Shown: piece after piece, positions 1 to 5,336 of the stretch
Layout: each line of letters opens with the position of its first letter
Position numbering within the stretch: the first letter of the stretch is position 1
NCBI GenBank assembly: GCA_018334855.1
Contig: JAGXLE010000068.1
Span: forward strand, 1 to 7,419
Reading direction: 5' to 3'
DNA length: 7,419 nucleotides
DNA from: Desulfobacterales bacterium
Lineage (GTDB): Bacteria > Desulfobacterota > Desulfobacteria > Desulfobacterales > Desulfosalsimonadaceae
Position numbers and translations under genes: made by a program
The notes under the pieces: generated by a model
The model's input: only the letters and a program-made list of their open reading frames with translations
Database searches by the model: none
Told to the model about the DNA's origin: nothing

Positions 1-1136
1 AAGAGGAAAGAGCCCATCAGCTCCATGGCTTTATGGGCAACCCAGAGGGCAATATCGCAGGTATAGGCCTTGGCTGCAGAACTTTTGGAAAGTAAATGGG
101 GGTCTCCGGCCCGGCCAAACTTCCCGGATCCCACCATCTTGCCGACCTGCATGGCATAGGCCCTTGCTGATTCAATTTTCTGGGCCATTTCGCCGAGAAC
201 GGAGGCATGGAGGGATCTGGACCGGACCGGCCGGCCTGCAATTTCCCGGTTCCTGGTCCATTCCAGTACAATTTCAAAGCACGCCTGCGCCGGGCCCAGA
301 GCCATGCTGCAGGTGCCCAGGCGCCCCAGCCCGACCACATCGTGAAGGAGCTTGGCATCCTGTCCAGGACCCGCGACTCGATAGTTCTTGGGAACCTTCA
401 CATTTTCAAAATAGATTTCCGTGTTCACGTCCGTATAGCACATGCCCATCTTTTCAAACGGCCGGCCAAATGACATTCCCCGGGTATCTGGCGGCACATA
501 AATCAAGGCAACCCCTTCGTCACCTGCCTCTGGATCCGTGGTGCAGACCACGCAATAGGCAATGTCTGCCACGCTTGCACCGCTGGGCCAGATCTTATGG
601 CCGTTAATAATCCAGTTTTCGCCGTCTGATTCCGCAATGGTTTGAATTGTGCGTCCATGCTGGGTGGGATCCTCGGTGTTTGTTCCGCCAGAGGGTTCGG
701 TAATGGCCATGCAGCATCCGTGCGGCTTATCATCGCAGATCCGTGGAACAAATTCATGCAGCAAGTCTGTTCGTCTTGCCATTACCAGGGGGGACAGGGC
801 CCAGTTGATAATGGATAGGTGGGTGCCGACTCCTGCATCCCCCCGGGAGATCTCCTCGATCATCATGTTGTAAACGCTTCCCCGCACTCCGAAACCTCCA
901 AGGGATTCCGGCCATGCCGCCTTTTGAACGCCGATATCCACCAGACCCTGATGAATCCGTTGAAAGGTTGATTGGGCCAGTTGATGATCCCGGTGCCAAC
1001 CGCCTTCCAGATCCTGCCTGTGCGGCATAATTTCTTTATCCACATATTCACGCACCGCCTGCACCATCTGGATATCTTCATCGGTTGCATCCGGTGCGCC
1101 AAGATATTTTTTTCTGAGTTCTGATATTGATGTCAT
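1..1136 (-). CDS. acyl-CoA dehydrogenase, partial (C-terminus beyond left edge)
   Basis: An FAD-dependent acyl-CoA dehydrogenase, which introduces the alpha-beta double bond into an acyl-CoA and passes electrons to electron-transfer flavoprotein. The frame is open for 378 codons and leaves the window without a stop. The N-terminal helical domain covers about residues 1-140 and includes AAWPESLGGFG (73-83). The central beta domain carries the flavin/substrate motif AITEPSGGTNT (144-154) and NGHKIWPSGAS (178-188). The C-terminal helical domain starts near 260 and reaches MELMG (371-375). The segment after MELMG, where most family members carry the catalytic Glu (the YEGT region), is not in the window, so catalytic competence and substrate class cannot be judged. 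Family members are usually 380-400 residues, so perhaps 30-40 are missing. The ATG at 1136 is chosen because GGGAGG (1146-1151) lies 9 bases upstream. Acyl chain specificity is unknown. Confidence 0.93.
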   Translation of the reverse strand, partial: MTSISELRKKYLGAPDATDEDIQMVQAVREYVDKEIMPHRQDLEGGWHRDHQLAQSTFQRIHQGLVDIGVQKAAWPESLGGFGVRGSVYNMMIEEISRGDAGVGTHLSIINWALSPLVMARRTDLLHEFVPRICDDKPHGCCMAITEPSGGTNTEDPTQHGRTIQTIAESDGENWIINGHKIWPSGASVADIAYCVVCTTDPEAGDEGVALIYVPPDTRGMSFGRPFEKMGMCYTDVNTEIYFENVKVPKNYRVAGPGQDAKLLHDVVGLGRLGTCSMALGPAQACFEIVLEWTRNREIAGRPVRSRSLHASVLGEMAQKIESARAYAMQVGKMVGSGKFGRAGDPHLLSKSSAAKAYTCDIALWVAHKAMELMGSFL

Positions 1137-1145
1137 AGCTCTTTT

Positions 1146-1151
1146 CCTCCC
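1146..1151 (-). promoter_or_regulatory. Shine-Dalgarno of acyl-CoA dehydrogenase
   Basis: GGGAGG on the minus strand, 9 bases before the ATG at 1136. It fixes the start of a gene whose other end is missing. Confidence 0.75.
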
Positions 1152-1703
1152 TTGTTTTCTTTTGTTAGATCGCCCTATTGGCTACACCCAGGGATAGGCT
1201 GCAGAAGTCAAAACAAATTCCGCCGTCAGATGCTGTTAATTTCAGTCCGTGCGGGCAAAACGCTCCCCATGGCTATTTATGTCTTCAGCCAAAAGCGTGA
1301 AGGTGTTTGATGCGAAAGGATTACGTACAAAATTTCAAACATGCCTGAGAAGGGTTTACCCCTCAACCTGTTATGGTTTGGGCCATCAACCATTAGGCGT
1401 TTGCCGCAGGCAGGGTTGTAGATGCAGAATACCAAAAAAGAGGCAAAAAGCAATAGCGCAAAGCAGGGGCATCATTTGAATTGAGCAGGCATTATTCGTC
1501 GCTTTTCCTGCGAAAGATTTTGACAAATCGGTGTGACCGGGATAATTAATGGGTATATGAGGTTGCTGCGACAGCGCATCCTGTTGCCGATAAATCAATT
1601 GCTCTCCTGATTTCTGTTTCCTCCCGATACCGCTGGATTTACCCGAGTTTTATTTTTTGTTCATATGGTCATTGGGTTTAACTCAGGGCCAATTCTTTTC
1701 TAA
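1152..1703. other. long intergenic region between divergent genes
   Basis: About 550 bases separate the dehydrogenase and the zinc-ribbon gene, which are transcribed away from each other. Both strands contain open frames of up to about 76 codons, but none has a ribosome binding site, a recognisable product or a convincing composition. One sigma70-like promoter candidate reads toward the zinc-ribbon gene (1520-1546). No strong hairpin followed by a T tract, no tRNA and no repeat array was seen. The region probably holds the promoters of the two flanking genes; its length leaves room for a small RNA or a decayed gene, but nothing positive supports either. Confidence 0.5.
1520..1546 (+). promoter_or_regulatory. 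candidate sigma70 promoter toward zinc-ribbon gene
   Basis: A perfect TTGACA (1520-1525) is followed by GATAAT (1541-1546, five of six matches to TATAAT) with a 15-base spacer, shorter than the preferred 16-18. It lies about 170 bases before the ATG at 1717 and would give a long leader. It was found by eye and is only suggestive. Confidence 0.3.
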
Positions 1704-1716
1704 AAGGTGAACAATA

Positions 1717-2277
1717 ATGAAATGCCCGCAATGTAGTTTTGAAAATCCCGAGAGAATGAAATTCTGCGGAGAATGCGGATCGAAGTTAGAAAAAAGATGC
1801 AGTGCATGTGATGCCGTCAACCCCGGTAATTTTAAATTCTGCGGTGAATGCGGCCACAAATTGGCAATCACGCCGCAGCCAGCCTCCAAAGAACTTTCAG
1901 CTGATGAAAAGCTGCAAAAAATCCAGCGTTACCTCCCCAAGGGCATAGCCGAAAAAATTTTGTCCCAAAGAGACAGAATTGAAGGTGAACACAAGCAGGC
2001 ATTCGGGGCGCGATTCATCGCAGAGATTTATATGCATATAGATGATCATCACATGATTGAGGCAGAATCATGGATAAACCACGCGATTGGCTTTAATACG
2101 AAATACGACACCAAGTGGGAATTGGCCCGTGACCATGTCGTCTATGCCGAGTGGTTCTTTAAAAGTGGGGATGTGGCAAAGGCCAAAGAACAGCTCACAA
2201 GGGCCATTGGTCTTTTCGAAAAATGCGGGGCTGACGGCTGGCTTGAAAAATATGAAAAGGAACTGGCAACCCTGTGA
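1717..2277 (+). CDS. double zinc-ribbon / TPR-tail protein, cyclase-family internal-deletion form
   Basis: A 186-residue protein. Residues 1-46 hold two zinc ribbons with cysteines at 3, 6, 17, 20 and 28, 31, 42, 45 (CPQC, CGEC, CSAC, CGEC). A linker follows, with LQKIQRYLPKGIAEKILSQR (66-85) and RIEGEHKQ (87-94). From memory of the family, this linker is the segment just before the class III adenylate/guanylate cyclase domain of long proteins (about 1,000 residues or more) with zinc ribbons, cyclase, AAA-type ATPase and TPR repeats. Here, after residue 94, the sequence passes directly into a TPR-like helical tail ending in CGADGWLEKYEKELATL (170-186), which resembles the extreme C-terminus of the same long proteins. 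The cyclase and ATPase are absent, yet the frame is intact. Start: ATG 1717 with AAGGTGA (1704-1710) 6 bases upstream. It is probably cytosolic. It may bind partners of full-length paralogues; catalysis is not expected. Confidence 0.82.
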   Translation: MKCPQCSFENPERMKFCGECGSKLEKRCSACDAVNPGNFKFCGECGHKLAITPQPASKELSADEKLQKIQRYLPKGIAEKILSQRDRIEGEHKQAFGARFIAEIYMHIDDHHMIEAESWINHAIGFNTKYDTKWELARDHVVYAEWFFKSGDVAKAKEQLTRAIGLFEKCGADGWLEKYEKELATL

Positions 2278-2363
2278 AGCAAAATATGTGGCTTAGCTCC
2301 GATTAAGAGTGTCTGGTCTTTTGAAAACACTATAGGCAGAGCCATACTAGCAAGATTGCCCTT

Positions 2364-2382
2364 CAATAGCTGCAGGCCATTG
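2364..2382 (+). terminator. weak hairpin after zinc-ribbon gene
   Basis: CAATAGC and GCCATTG pair over seven positions with one A-C mismatch around a TGCAG loop, 87 bases after the stop codon at 2277. There is no clear T tract after it, only TTGGTTCC. It may help terminate the plus-strand gene, but the evidence is weak. Confidence 0.25.
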
Positions 2383-2391
2383 TTGGTTCCT

Positions 2392-2415
2392 GAGAAAAAT
2401 AGGGCTATTTTTCTC
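2392..2415. terminator. perfect inverted repeat between convergent genes
   Basis: GAGAAAAATAG (2392-2402) and CTATTTTTCTC (2405-2415) are exact reverse complements separated by two bases. As RNA this gives a stem of about 10 pairs with a four-base loop on either strand. It lies where the plus-strand zinc-ribbon gene and the minus-strand QueG-like gene converge. The TAG stop and the last codons of the QueG-like gene form its right arm. A bidirectional terminator is the natural reading, but the stem is AT-rich and the T runs are inside the stem rather than after it. Confidence 0.45.
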
Positions 2416-3133
2416 CTGTGGGACAGGCGAATTCACACTTCCGGCACCAGTCGATTACAAGGATCGGAGAGCCTTGAGAATCTCTTTTGCCGCTTTCAAT
2501 AGGATGGGCACGATCGGAATCGAGGCGTTGGATACAGGTCGGACGGTCATATTGTCCAAGGGCGAATGCATTTTCAGGGCAGGCTTTTCGGCAAGGCATG
2601 GCACAGCCCTGGCAGGGCTGGAAATCTTCCGGCGGGCTGCCGGAGGGAAGGCTGCCTTCGATCAATACCGCACGAAGCCGGACTCTGGGTCCCCATTTTC
2701 GGTCCAGCAGCAGGTTATTTTCCCCCACGACGCCCAGTCCTGCGAACACAGCGGCATCTTTCAGATAGACCCCTCCTTTTTCCACGTGGTAGGGCAGCGG
2801 CTGTGCACGAATCCCATGAGTATTAAACAGCCAGCTGCTTAACTCCTCAGATATTTTCGTCATTCGGCGGTTTCCCGCGGTATTGCCGCGGTCAAACCAG
2901 TCCAGCCGGGGGTCATCTTTCGGATGATGCATGGCCAGCACCAGAAGAGAACGGGCGTTTGGCAGCCAGGAAATAGTTTTTTCTGAATGGTTGGTCTTCC
3001 AGCTTCCCACAGCTGCAGCCTTGTAGGAAGGGCCTGCCAGCACTTCATCGATAGCGGCAATCCCCGCTCGAAAACCGTCCCGTTTTTCTGCCTCGGCAAT
3101 CAGTTCCCCGGCCAGTTGGCGTTGTTGGGTCAT
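2405..3133 (-). CDS. short QueG-like (epoxyqueuosine reductase family) double [4Fe-4S] protein
   Basis: A 242-residue protein. The part before the iron-sulfur region, including LKDAAVFAGLGVVGENNLLL and RVRLRAVLIE, matches the conserved core of the epoxyqueuosine reductase (QueG) family, in which cobalamin and two iron-sulfur clusters reduce epoxyqueuosine to queuosine in tRNA. A ferredoxin-like C-terminus follows, with CQGCAMPCRKACP for one cluster and a distant Cys (PTCIQRL) plus WCRKCEFACP completing the second. The protein stops four residues after the last Cys-Pro, whereas typical QueG proteins are about 350-380 residues. The position aligning with the family's catalytic Asp appears to be Glu (HVEKGG), by hand alignment. 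It may therefore be a family member acting on another substrate. The ATG at 3133 is chosen because AGGGGAG (3139-3145) lies 5 bases upstream; an in-frame ATG at 3256 adds 41 unlike residues with no such site. Confidence 0.85.
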   Translation of the reverse strand: MTQQRQLAGELIAEAEKRDGFRAGIAAIDEVLAGPSYKAAAVGSWKTNHSEKTISWLPNARSLLVLAMHHPKDDPRLDWFDRGNTAGNRRMTKISEELSSWLFNTHGIRAQPLPYHVEKGGVYLKDAAVFAGLGVVGENNLLLDRKWGPRVRLRAVLIEGSLPSGSPPEDFQPCQGCAMPCRKACPENAFALGQYDRPTCIQRLDSDRAHPIESGKRDSQGSPILVIDWCRKCEFACPTGEK

Positions 3134-3138
3134 ATTCT

Positions 3139-3145
3139 CTCCCCT
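3139..3145 (-). promoter_or_regulatory. Shine-Dalgarno that decides the QueG-like start
   Basis: AGGGGAG on the minus strand, 5 bases before the ATG at 3133. It favours this start over the in-frame ATG at 3256. Confidence 0.7.
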
Positions 3146-3185
3146 GTTTTTTGGGTCAGGCCAATTGGGGCGGTCCGAAATATTT

Positions 3186-3212
3186 CTTGCATGACAACGA
3201 TGGAAATGCAAG
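3186..3212. repeat. 7-bp inverted repeat in leader of QueG-like gene
   Basis: CTTGCAT (3186-3192) and ATGCAAG (3206-3212) are exact reverse complements with a 13-base spacer, 53 bases or more upstream of the ATG at 3133. It could be a regulator site or a leader hairpin; nothing further supports either. Confidence 0.3.
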
Positions 3213-3271
3213 TTCAGACCATGCGTGCCTGGCCACCGGTGTAAATCTGAAATCACTCACTGCGGCCATTC

Positions 3272-3297
3272 CCGGCCATTAATCCGTAGTTGGCCGG
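3272..3297. terminator. GC-rich hairpin downstream of the unknown gene
   Basis: CCGGCCA (3272-3278) and TGGCCGG (3291-3297) form a perfect 7-bp stem around a 12-base loop, about 40 bases past the stop of the AT-rich gene that ends at 3339. A short direct repeat CGGCCATT (3263-3270 and 3273-3280) overlaps it. There is no T tract on either side, so an intrinsic terminator is only possible; a roadblock or RNA-stabilising hairpin fits as well. Confidence 0.3.
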
Positions 3298-3338
3298 AGA
3301 GAGGAATGAAGGAGGAAGCCGGCATTTACAGAACCACT

Positions 3339-3725
3339 TCAATGCAGGTGCCCGCAGCTGACAAAATATTCAAATAAAGTTCTGCCTTCCTCAACTCCAG
3401 GAAAATGTTTTTCAAACATTTCCGTCCGCCTTATCTTTTTGATTTTGAAATAACGATAAATCCAAAAATGGGCAAACGGATCCCAAGGCCTCATCCATAT
3501 CAAGTGCGGATCAGCGGGATATGTAAGACCGCCATCTGAGTATATAACCTCTTCTTCCTCAATTTTGCCCAAGGCAATAACCTTCTTTTTGTAAGTTAAC
3601 AAAAAAGTATTTGGCATCTGAGCGTCATCATGATAGTAATAATATATTATATCATAAATGACGTCAGCAGGGTTCTTCTGCAAAGGCACCCTTTTTATCT
3701 TCCCCCAATTCGTATTTTTGCTCAT
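3339..3725 (-). CDS. hypothetical protein, AT-rich, unknown function
   Basis: A 128-residue protein that I do not recognise. It is rich in Tyr, Lys, Ile and aromatic residues: a run IIYYYYHDD near residue 30, an acidic stretch IEEEEVIY near the middle, and a WMRPWDPFAHFWIYRYFKIK block in the second half. It ends in SCGHLH. There is no signal peptide and no clear membrane span; it looks like a compact soluble domain. The ATG at 3725 is chosen because AAGGGGG (3734-3740) lies 8 bases upstream; an in-frame TTG at 3746 would add 7 residues but is less likely. Composition is unlike its neighbours: G+C is 20 of 60 at 3541-3600 and 15 of 60 at 3601-3660, against 39 of 60 at 4381-4440 in the next gene. 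This suggests recent acquisition. It follows the ADP-ribosylglycohydrolase gene by 74 bases on the same strand, so the two may be cotranscribed. Confidence 0.68.
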   Translation of the reverse strand: MSKNTNWGKIKRVPLQKNPADVIYDIIYYYYHDDAQMPNTFLLTYKKKVIALGKIEEEEVIYSDGGLTYPADPHLIWMRPWDPFAHFWIYRYFKIKKIRRTEMFEKHFPGVEEGRTLFEYFVSCGHLH

Positions 3726-3733
3726 GTTTTTCG

Positions 3734-3740
3734 CCCCCTT
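3734..3740 (-). promoter_or_regulatory. Shine-Dalgarno that decides the start of the unknown gene
   Basis: AAGGGGG on the minus strand, 8 bases before the ATG at 3725. It argues against the TTG at 3746, which would lie upstream of this site. Confidence 0.55.
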
Positions 3741-3799
3741 ACCCAAAGAAATAAAATATCAAAGCGGTTTCCATGGCCCTGATGCCCGGTGCATAACCA

Positions 3800-4984
3800 T
3801 CAAAGAAAACCCTTTTCCATCAACTCCCCCCGGAGCTTTGAACGTGCTCTGGCCTCCTGAAGGGTTAGCTCCCTTTCCAGCTCCGGAAGACAGATCCAGC
3901 CAGGGCCCTTTCTGCCTGTTGCCAGGGCCTGGCCGCGAAGGAGAACTTGCTCCCTGGCCAAAAGATGCTGTTGGTACCTGACAGGTACTGTTTCAAGCCC
4001 GTTTTTGGCCCCTAAAATGGCGCCAACCAAGGCGCCGATGGTATCCGTATCCCCTCCCAGATTGACTGCCTCGATCACGCCTTCGGTAAAATCGTGTTTA
4101 TGCCTTGCAGAGATAAGCAATGCCGTAGGCACGGCTGTCAGGGCAAAACTTTTTGTGGCGAAAATCTTGTCAAGGCCGAGGCAGCTTTTCGCATAATCAG
4201 CAATCTTTGTTAAGGCATCCTGGAGGGGAAGGTAATGCCACTCGGCCAATTGAAACAGCGCATCGGAAAACTCGTTTGCGCGTCCCTCATAGCCGGCATG
4301 GAGTTGGTCAGCACATTTTTCCGCCAGAAACGTTTCGGCCAGCAGTGCCTCATTCGCCACGGCCTCCAGAAACACCCGCGTGTTCATCGAGTCATTGTCT
4401 ATCCCGAGGGCTACCGCGGCGGCGACCGCAGCGGCAGAGGCGGCCGCATGGGGATGCGAGCTTGTGGCAAGAGCAGAGCGAACCGCGTTTTCTATACGAG
4501 CCTTTCTTTCCCGGCAAAACCAGACACCCACGGGCGCCACCCGCATGGCCGCCCCATTTCCGTTTGCCGGTGGCGCAAAAGCAGCAGTATTTTTTACCCT
4601 GCGTCGAAAGTTACTTCCCGTACCCCGGTGGCAGCCGAAAGTTTCTTTGCATTTCTTTATTCTGCCGGTTTTGGTGCTTGGAGCCGTAATAACAGTCTGG
4701 GCCATTTCCTTCCAGACCTCCAGTAAAACATCCTCTTTAATCTCATGATTTTCCACAAGTATATCTGTAATTGAAAGCGCTTGCTGAGTATCATCGCTAT
4801 GAAGTCCCGGAAGCCGCCAGTAATAAGTATCTCGCATAGCCTGAACAGGTGCTTCAACAAGATCTTCAATTCTTCCAAACCCGGTCTTTATTTCGTGAGG
4901 GCTCATTGCTTCCACAGGACAGCCCAGTACGTCACCCACTGCCAGTCCGATCAAACAACCTTGTGCACGGTCTTTGCTAAGCAT
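3800..4984 (-). CDS. ADP-ribosylglycohydrolase family protein (DraG/ARH fold)
   Basis: A 394-residue, apparently complete member of the ADP-ribosylglycohydrolase family. These dinuclear-metal enzymes remove ADP-ribose from modified proteins or nucleic acids, or hydrolyse related ADP-ribosyl compounds. The family signature is visible in order: GLAVGDVLG (13-21), the metal-ligand motif SDDT (63-66), NGNGAAMRVAPVG (141-153), SHPHAAASAAA (176-186), and the second metal motif GGDTDT (310-315) followed by IGALVGAILGA. All expected Asp/Thr metal ligands are present, so it should be active. The C-terminal 70 residues are charged and helical. It has no signal peptide and is cytosolic. The start is the ATG at 4984; AGGA (4988-4991) is only 3 bases upstream, so initiation may be modest. 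No nitrogenase or DraT gene is visible, so the dinitrogenase reductase role cannot be assigned. The target is unknown. Confidence 0.93.
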   Translation of the reverse strand: MLSKDRAQGCLIGLAVGDVLGCPVEAMSPHEIKTGFGRIEDLVEAPVQAMRDTYYWRLPGLHSDDTQQALSITDILVENHEIKEDVLLEVWKEMAQTVITAPSTKTGRIKKCKETFGCHRGTGSNFRRRVKNTAAFAPPANGNGAAMRVAPVGVWFCRERKARIENAVRSALATSSHPHAAASAAAVAAAVALGIDNDSMNTRVFLEAVANEALLAETFLAEKCADQLHAGYEGRANEFSDALFQLAEWHYLPLQDALTKIADYAKSCLGLDKIFATKSFALTAVPTALLISARHKHDFTEGVIEAVNLGGDTDTIGALVGAILGAKNGLETVPVRYQQHLLAREQVLLRGQALATGRKGPGWICLPELERELTLQEARARSKLRGELMEKGFL

Positions 4985-5010
4985 TGGTCCTGTGACACCT
5001 TTACAGCTAA

Positions 5011-5016
5011 ATTATA
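5011..5016 (-). promoter_or_regulatory. candidate -10 element for ADP-ribosylglycohydrolase gene
   Basis: A perfect TATAAT on the minus strand, 26 bases before the ATG at 4984. No matching -35 hexamer is found 16-18 bases upstream, so use of this element would need an activator or another contact. The palindrome at 5081-5093 lies about 65-75 bases further upstream. Confidence 0.3.
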
Positions 5017-5080
5017 TCGAAGCCATTTCAAAATCTTTTACTATTGTTTACCCACTTTTGCAAACATTGGCAAGCCTCGA

Positions 5081-5100
5081 AAAGTGTCACTTTGTGTCAA
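5081..5100. promoter_or_regulatory. palindromic operator-like site upstream of ADP-ribosylglycohydrolase gene
   Basis: AAAGTG-T-CACTTT (5081-5093) is a perfect 13-bp palindrome. It overlaps a direct repeat, GTGTCAC (5084-5090) and GTGTCAA (5094-5100), with a 10-bp period, close to one helical turn. An inverted copy, GTGACAC, lies at 4992-4998, immediately beside the start region of the gene. The arrangement resembles a transcription-factor binding site; the regulator is unknown. Confidence 0.35.
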
Positions 5101-5109
5101 AACCATGGT

Positions 5110-5146
5110 AAAAAAATGGGCCCAGGACATTCCCAGAATCCCCTCA
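5110..5146 (-). terminator. candidate terminator after small peptide gene
   Basis: On the minus strand, seven T residues (5116-5110) follow TGGGCCCA. Upstream a short imperfect hairpin can form (GGGATTC, loop TGG, GAAT-g-TCC), and TGGG (5135-5132) could instead pair with CCCA (5120-5117). The T tract is clear but the stem is weak. It sits about 40-70 bases after the small peptide stop, where an ATPase-peptide transcript would be expected to end. Confidence 0.35.
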
Positions 5147-5182
5147 CCAGACTCGGCATATTTCTCCGATTTAAAATGATAA

Positions 5183-5260
5183 TCATGGGTAATTTCTTTT
5201 CAATAGTGCCCCGGCGCCGATAACAAGAACAATAATGATCGCAATCCCCACGGATTTCAT
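5183..5260 (-). CDS. 25-residue single-span membrane peptide
   Basis: A short gene of 25 codons plus TGA. The ATG at 5260 is preceded by AAGGAGGT (5266-5273) with a 5-base spacer, the strongest ribosome binding site in the window. The product starts MKSVG, continues with an uninterrupted hydrophobic segment (IAIIIVLVIGAGALL, residues 6-20) and ends KRNYP, so it is one membrane helix flanked by Lys on the N side and Lys-Arg on the C side. It begins 76 bases after the stop of the CopB-type ATPase on the same strand, so cotranscription is likely. Tiny single-span subunits exist for other P-type ATPases (KdpF of the Kdp potassium pump), but I see no sequence match to KdpF. I do not recognise the family. 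A role as an accessory or stabilising peptide of the metal ATPase is inference. Confidence 0.6.
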   Translation of the reverse strand: MKSVGIAIIIVLVIGAGALLKRNYP

Positions 5261-5265
5261 GACCG

Positions 5266-5273
5266 ACCTCCTT
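5266..5273 (-). promoter_or_regulatory. near-perfect Shine-Dalgarno of the small membrane peptide
   Basis: AAGGAGGT on the minus strand, complementary to the 16S rRNA 3' end, 5 bases before the ATG at 5260. It is the main evidence that the 25-codon frame is translated. Confidence 0.75.
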
Positions 5274-5336
5274 AGATAGCCGGTTTCCGATAATTGATTC
5301 CGGAGTCCGCAGAACGCAGCTTTCGTCCTGCATCGT

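Noticed and set aside
164..873. Plus-strand and off-frame minus-strand open frames across the dehydrogenase
   Set aside because: The minus-strand dehydrogenase frame is continuous from 1136 to 1 with conserved family motifs throughout; the others are shadows.
1249..1479. Plus-strand open frame of about 76 codons in the gap upstream of the zinc-ribbon gene
   Set aside because: It needs a GTG start with no ribosome binding site, its Arg/Cys-rich product resembles nothing, and it ends without relation to neighbours. Chance opening is more likely.
1422..1485. Short plus-strand frame (about 20 codons, Lys-rich) starting MQNTKKEAK
   Set aside because: It has only a weak AGGG upstream and no sign of conservation or context; too short to support.
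1386..1598. Minus-strand frame containing a hydrophobic stretch (MMPLLCAIAFCLFFGIL)
   Set aside because: Neither the first start nor the internal Met-Met start has a Shine-Dalgarno sequence, and the surrounding residues look random.
3134..3175. A preQ1 riboswitch before the QueG-like gene, suggested by ACCCAAAAAACA
   Set aside because: Only the A-rich tail resembles the class I consensus. The required stem and loop sequence are not present, and the match is at chance level.
3134..3256. 41-residue N-terminal extension of the QueG-like protein from an ATG at 3256
   Set aside because: The added residues are unlike the family, and a good ribosome binding site marks the ATG at 3133.
4153..4748. 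Several long plus-strand frames opposite the ADP-ribosylglycohydrolase gene
   Set aside because: They are antisense shadows of GC-rich Ala/Gly codons; the minus-strand frame carries all the family motifs.
5097..5333. Minus-strand 78-codon frame overlapping the small peptide gene
   Set aside because: It lacks a ribosome binding site at its start and is out of frame with the strong AAGGAGGT/ATG pair, which explains the region better.
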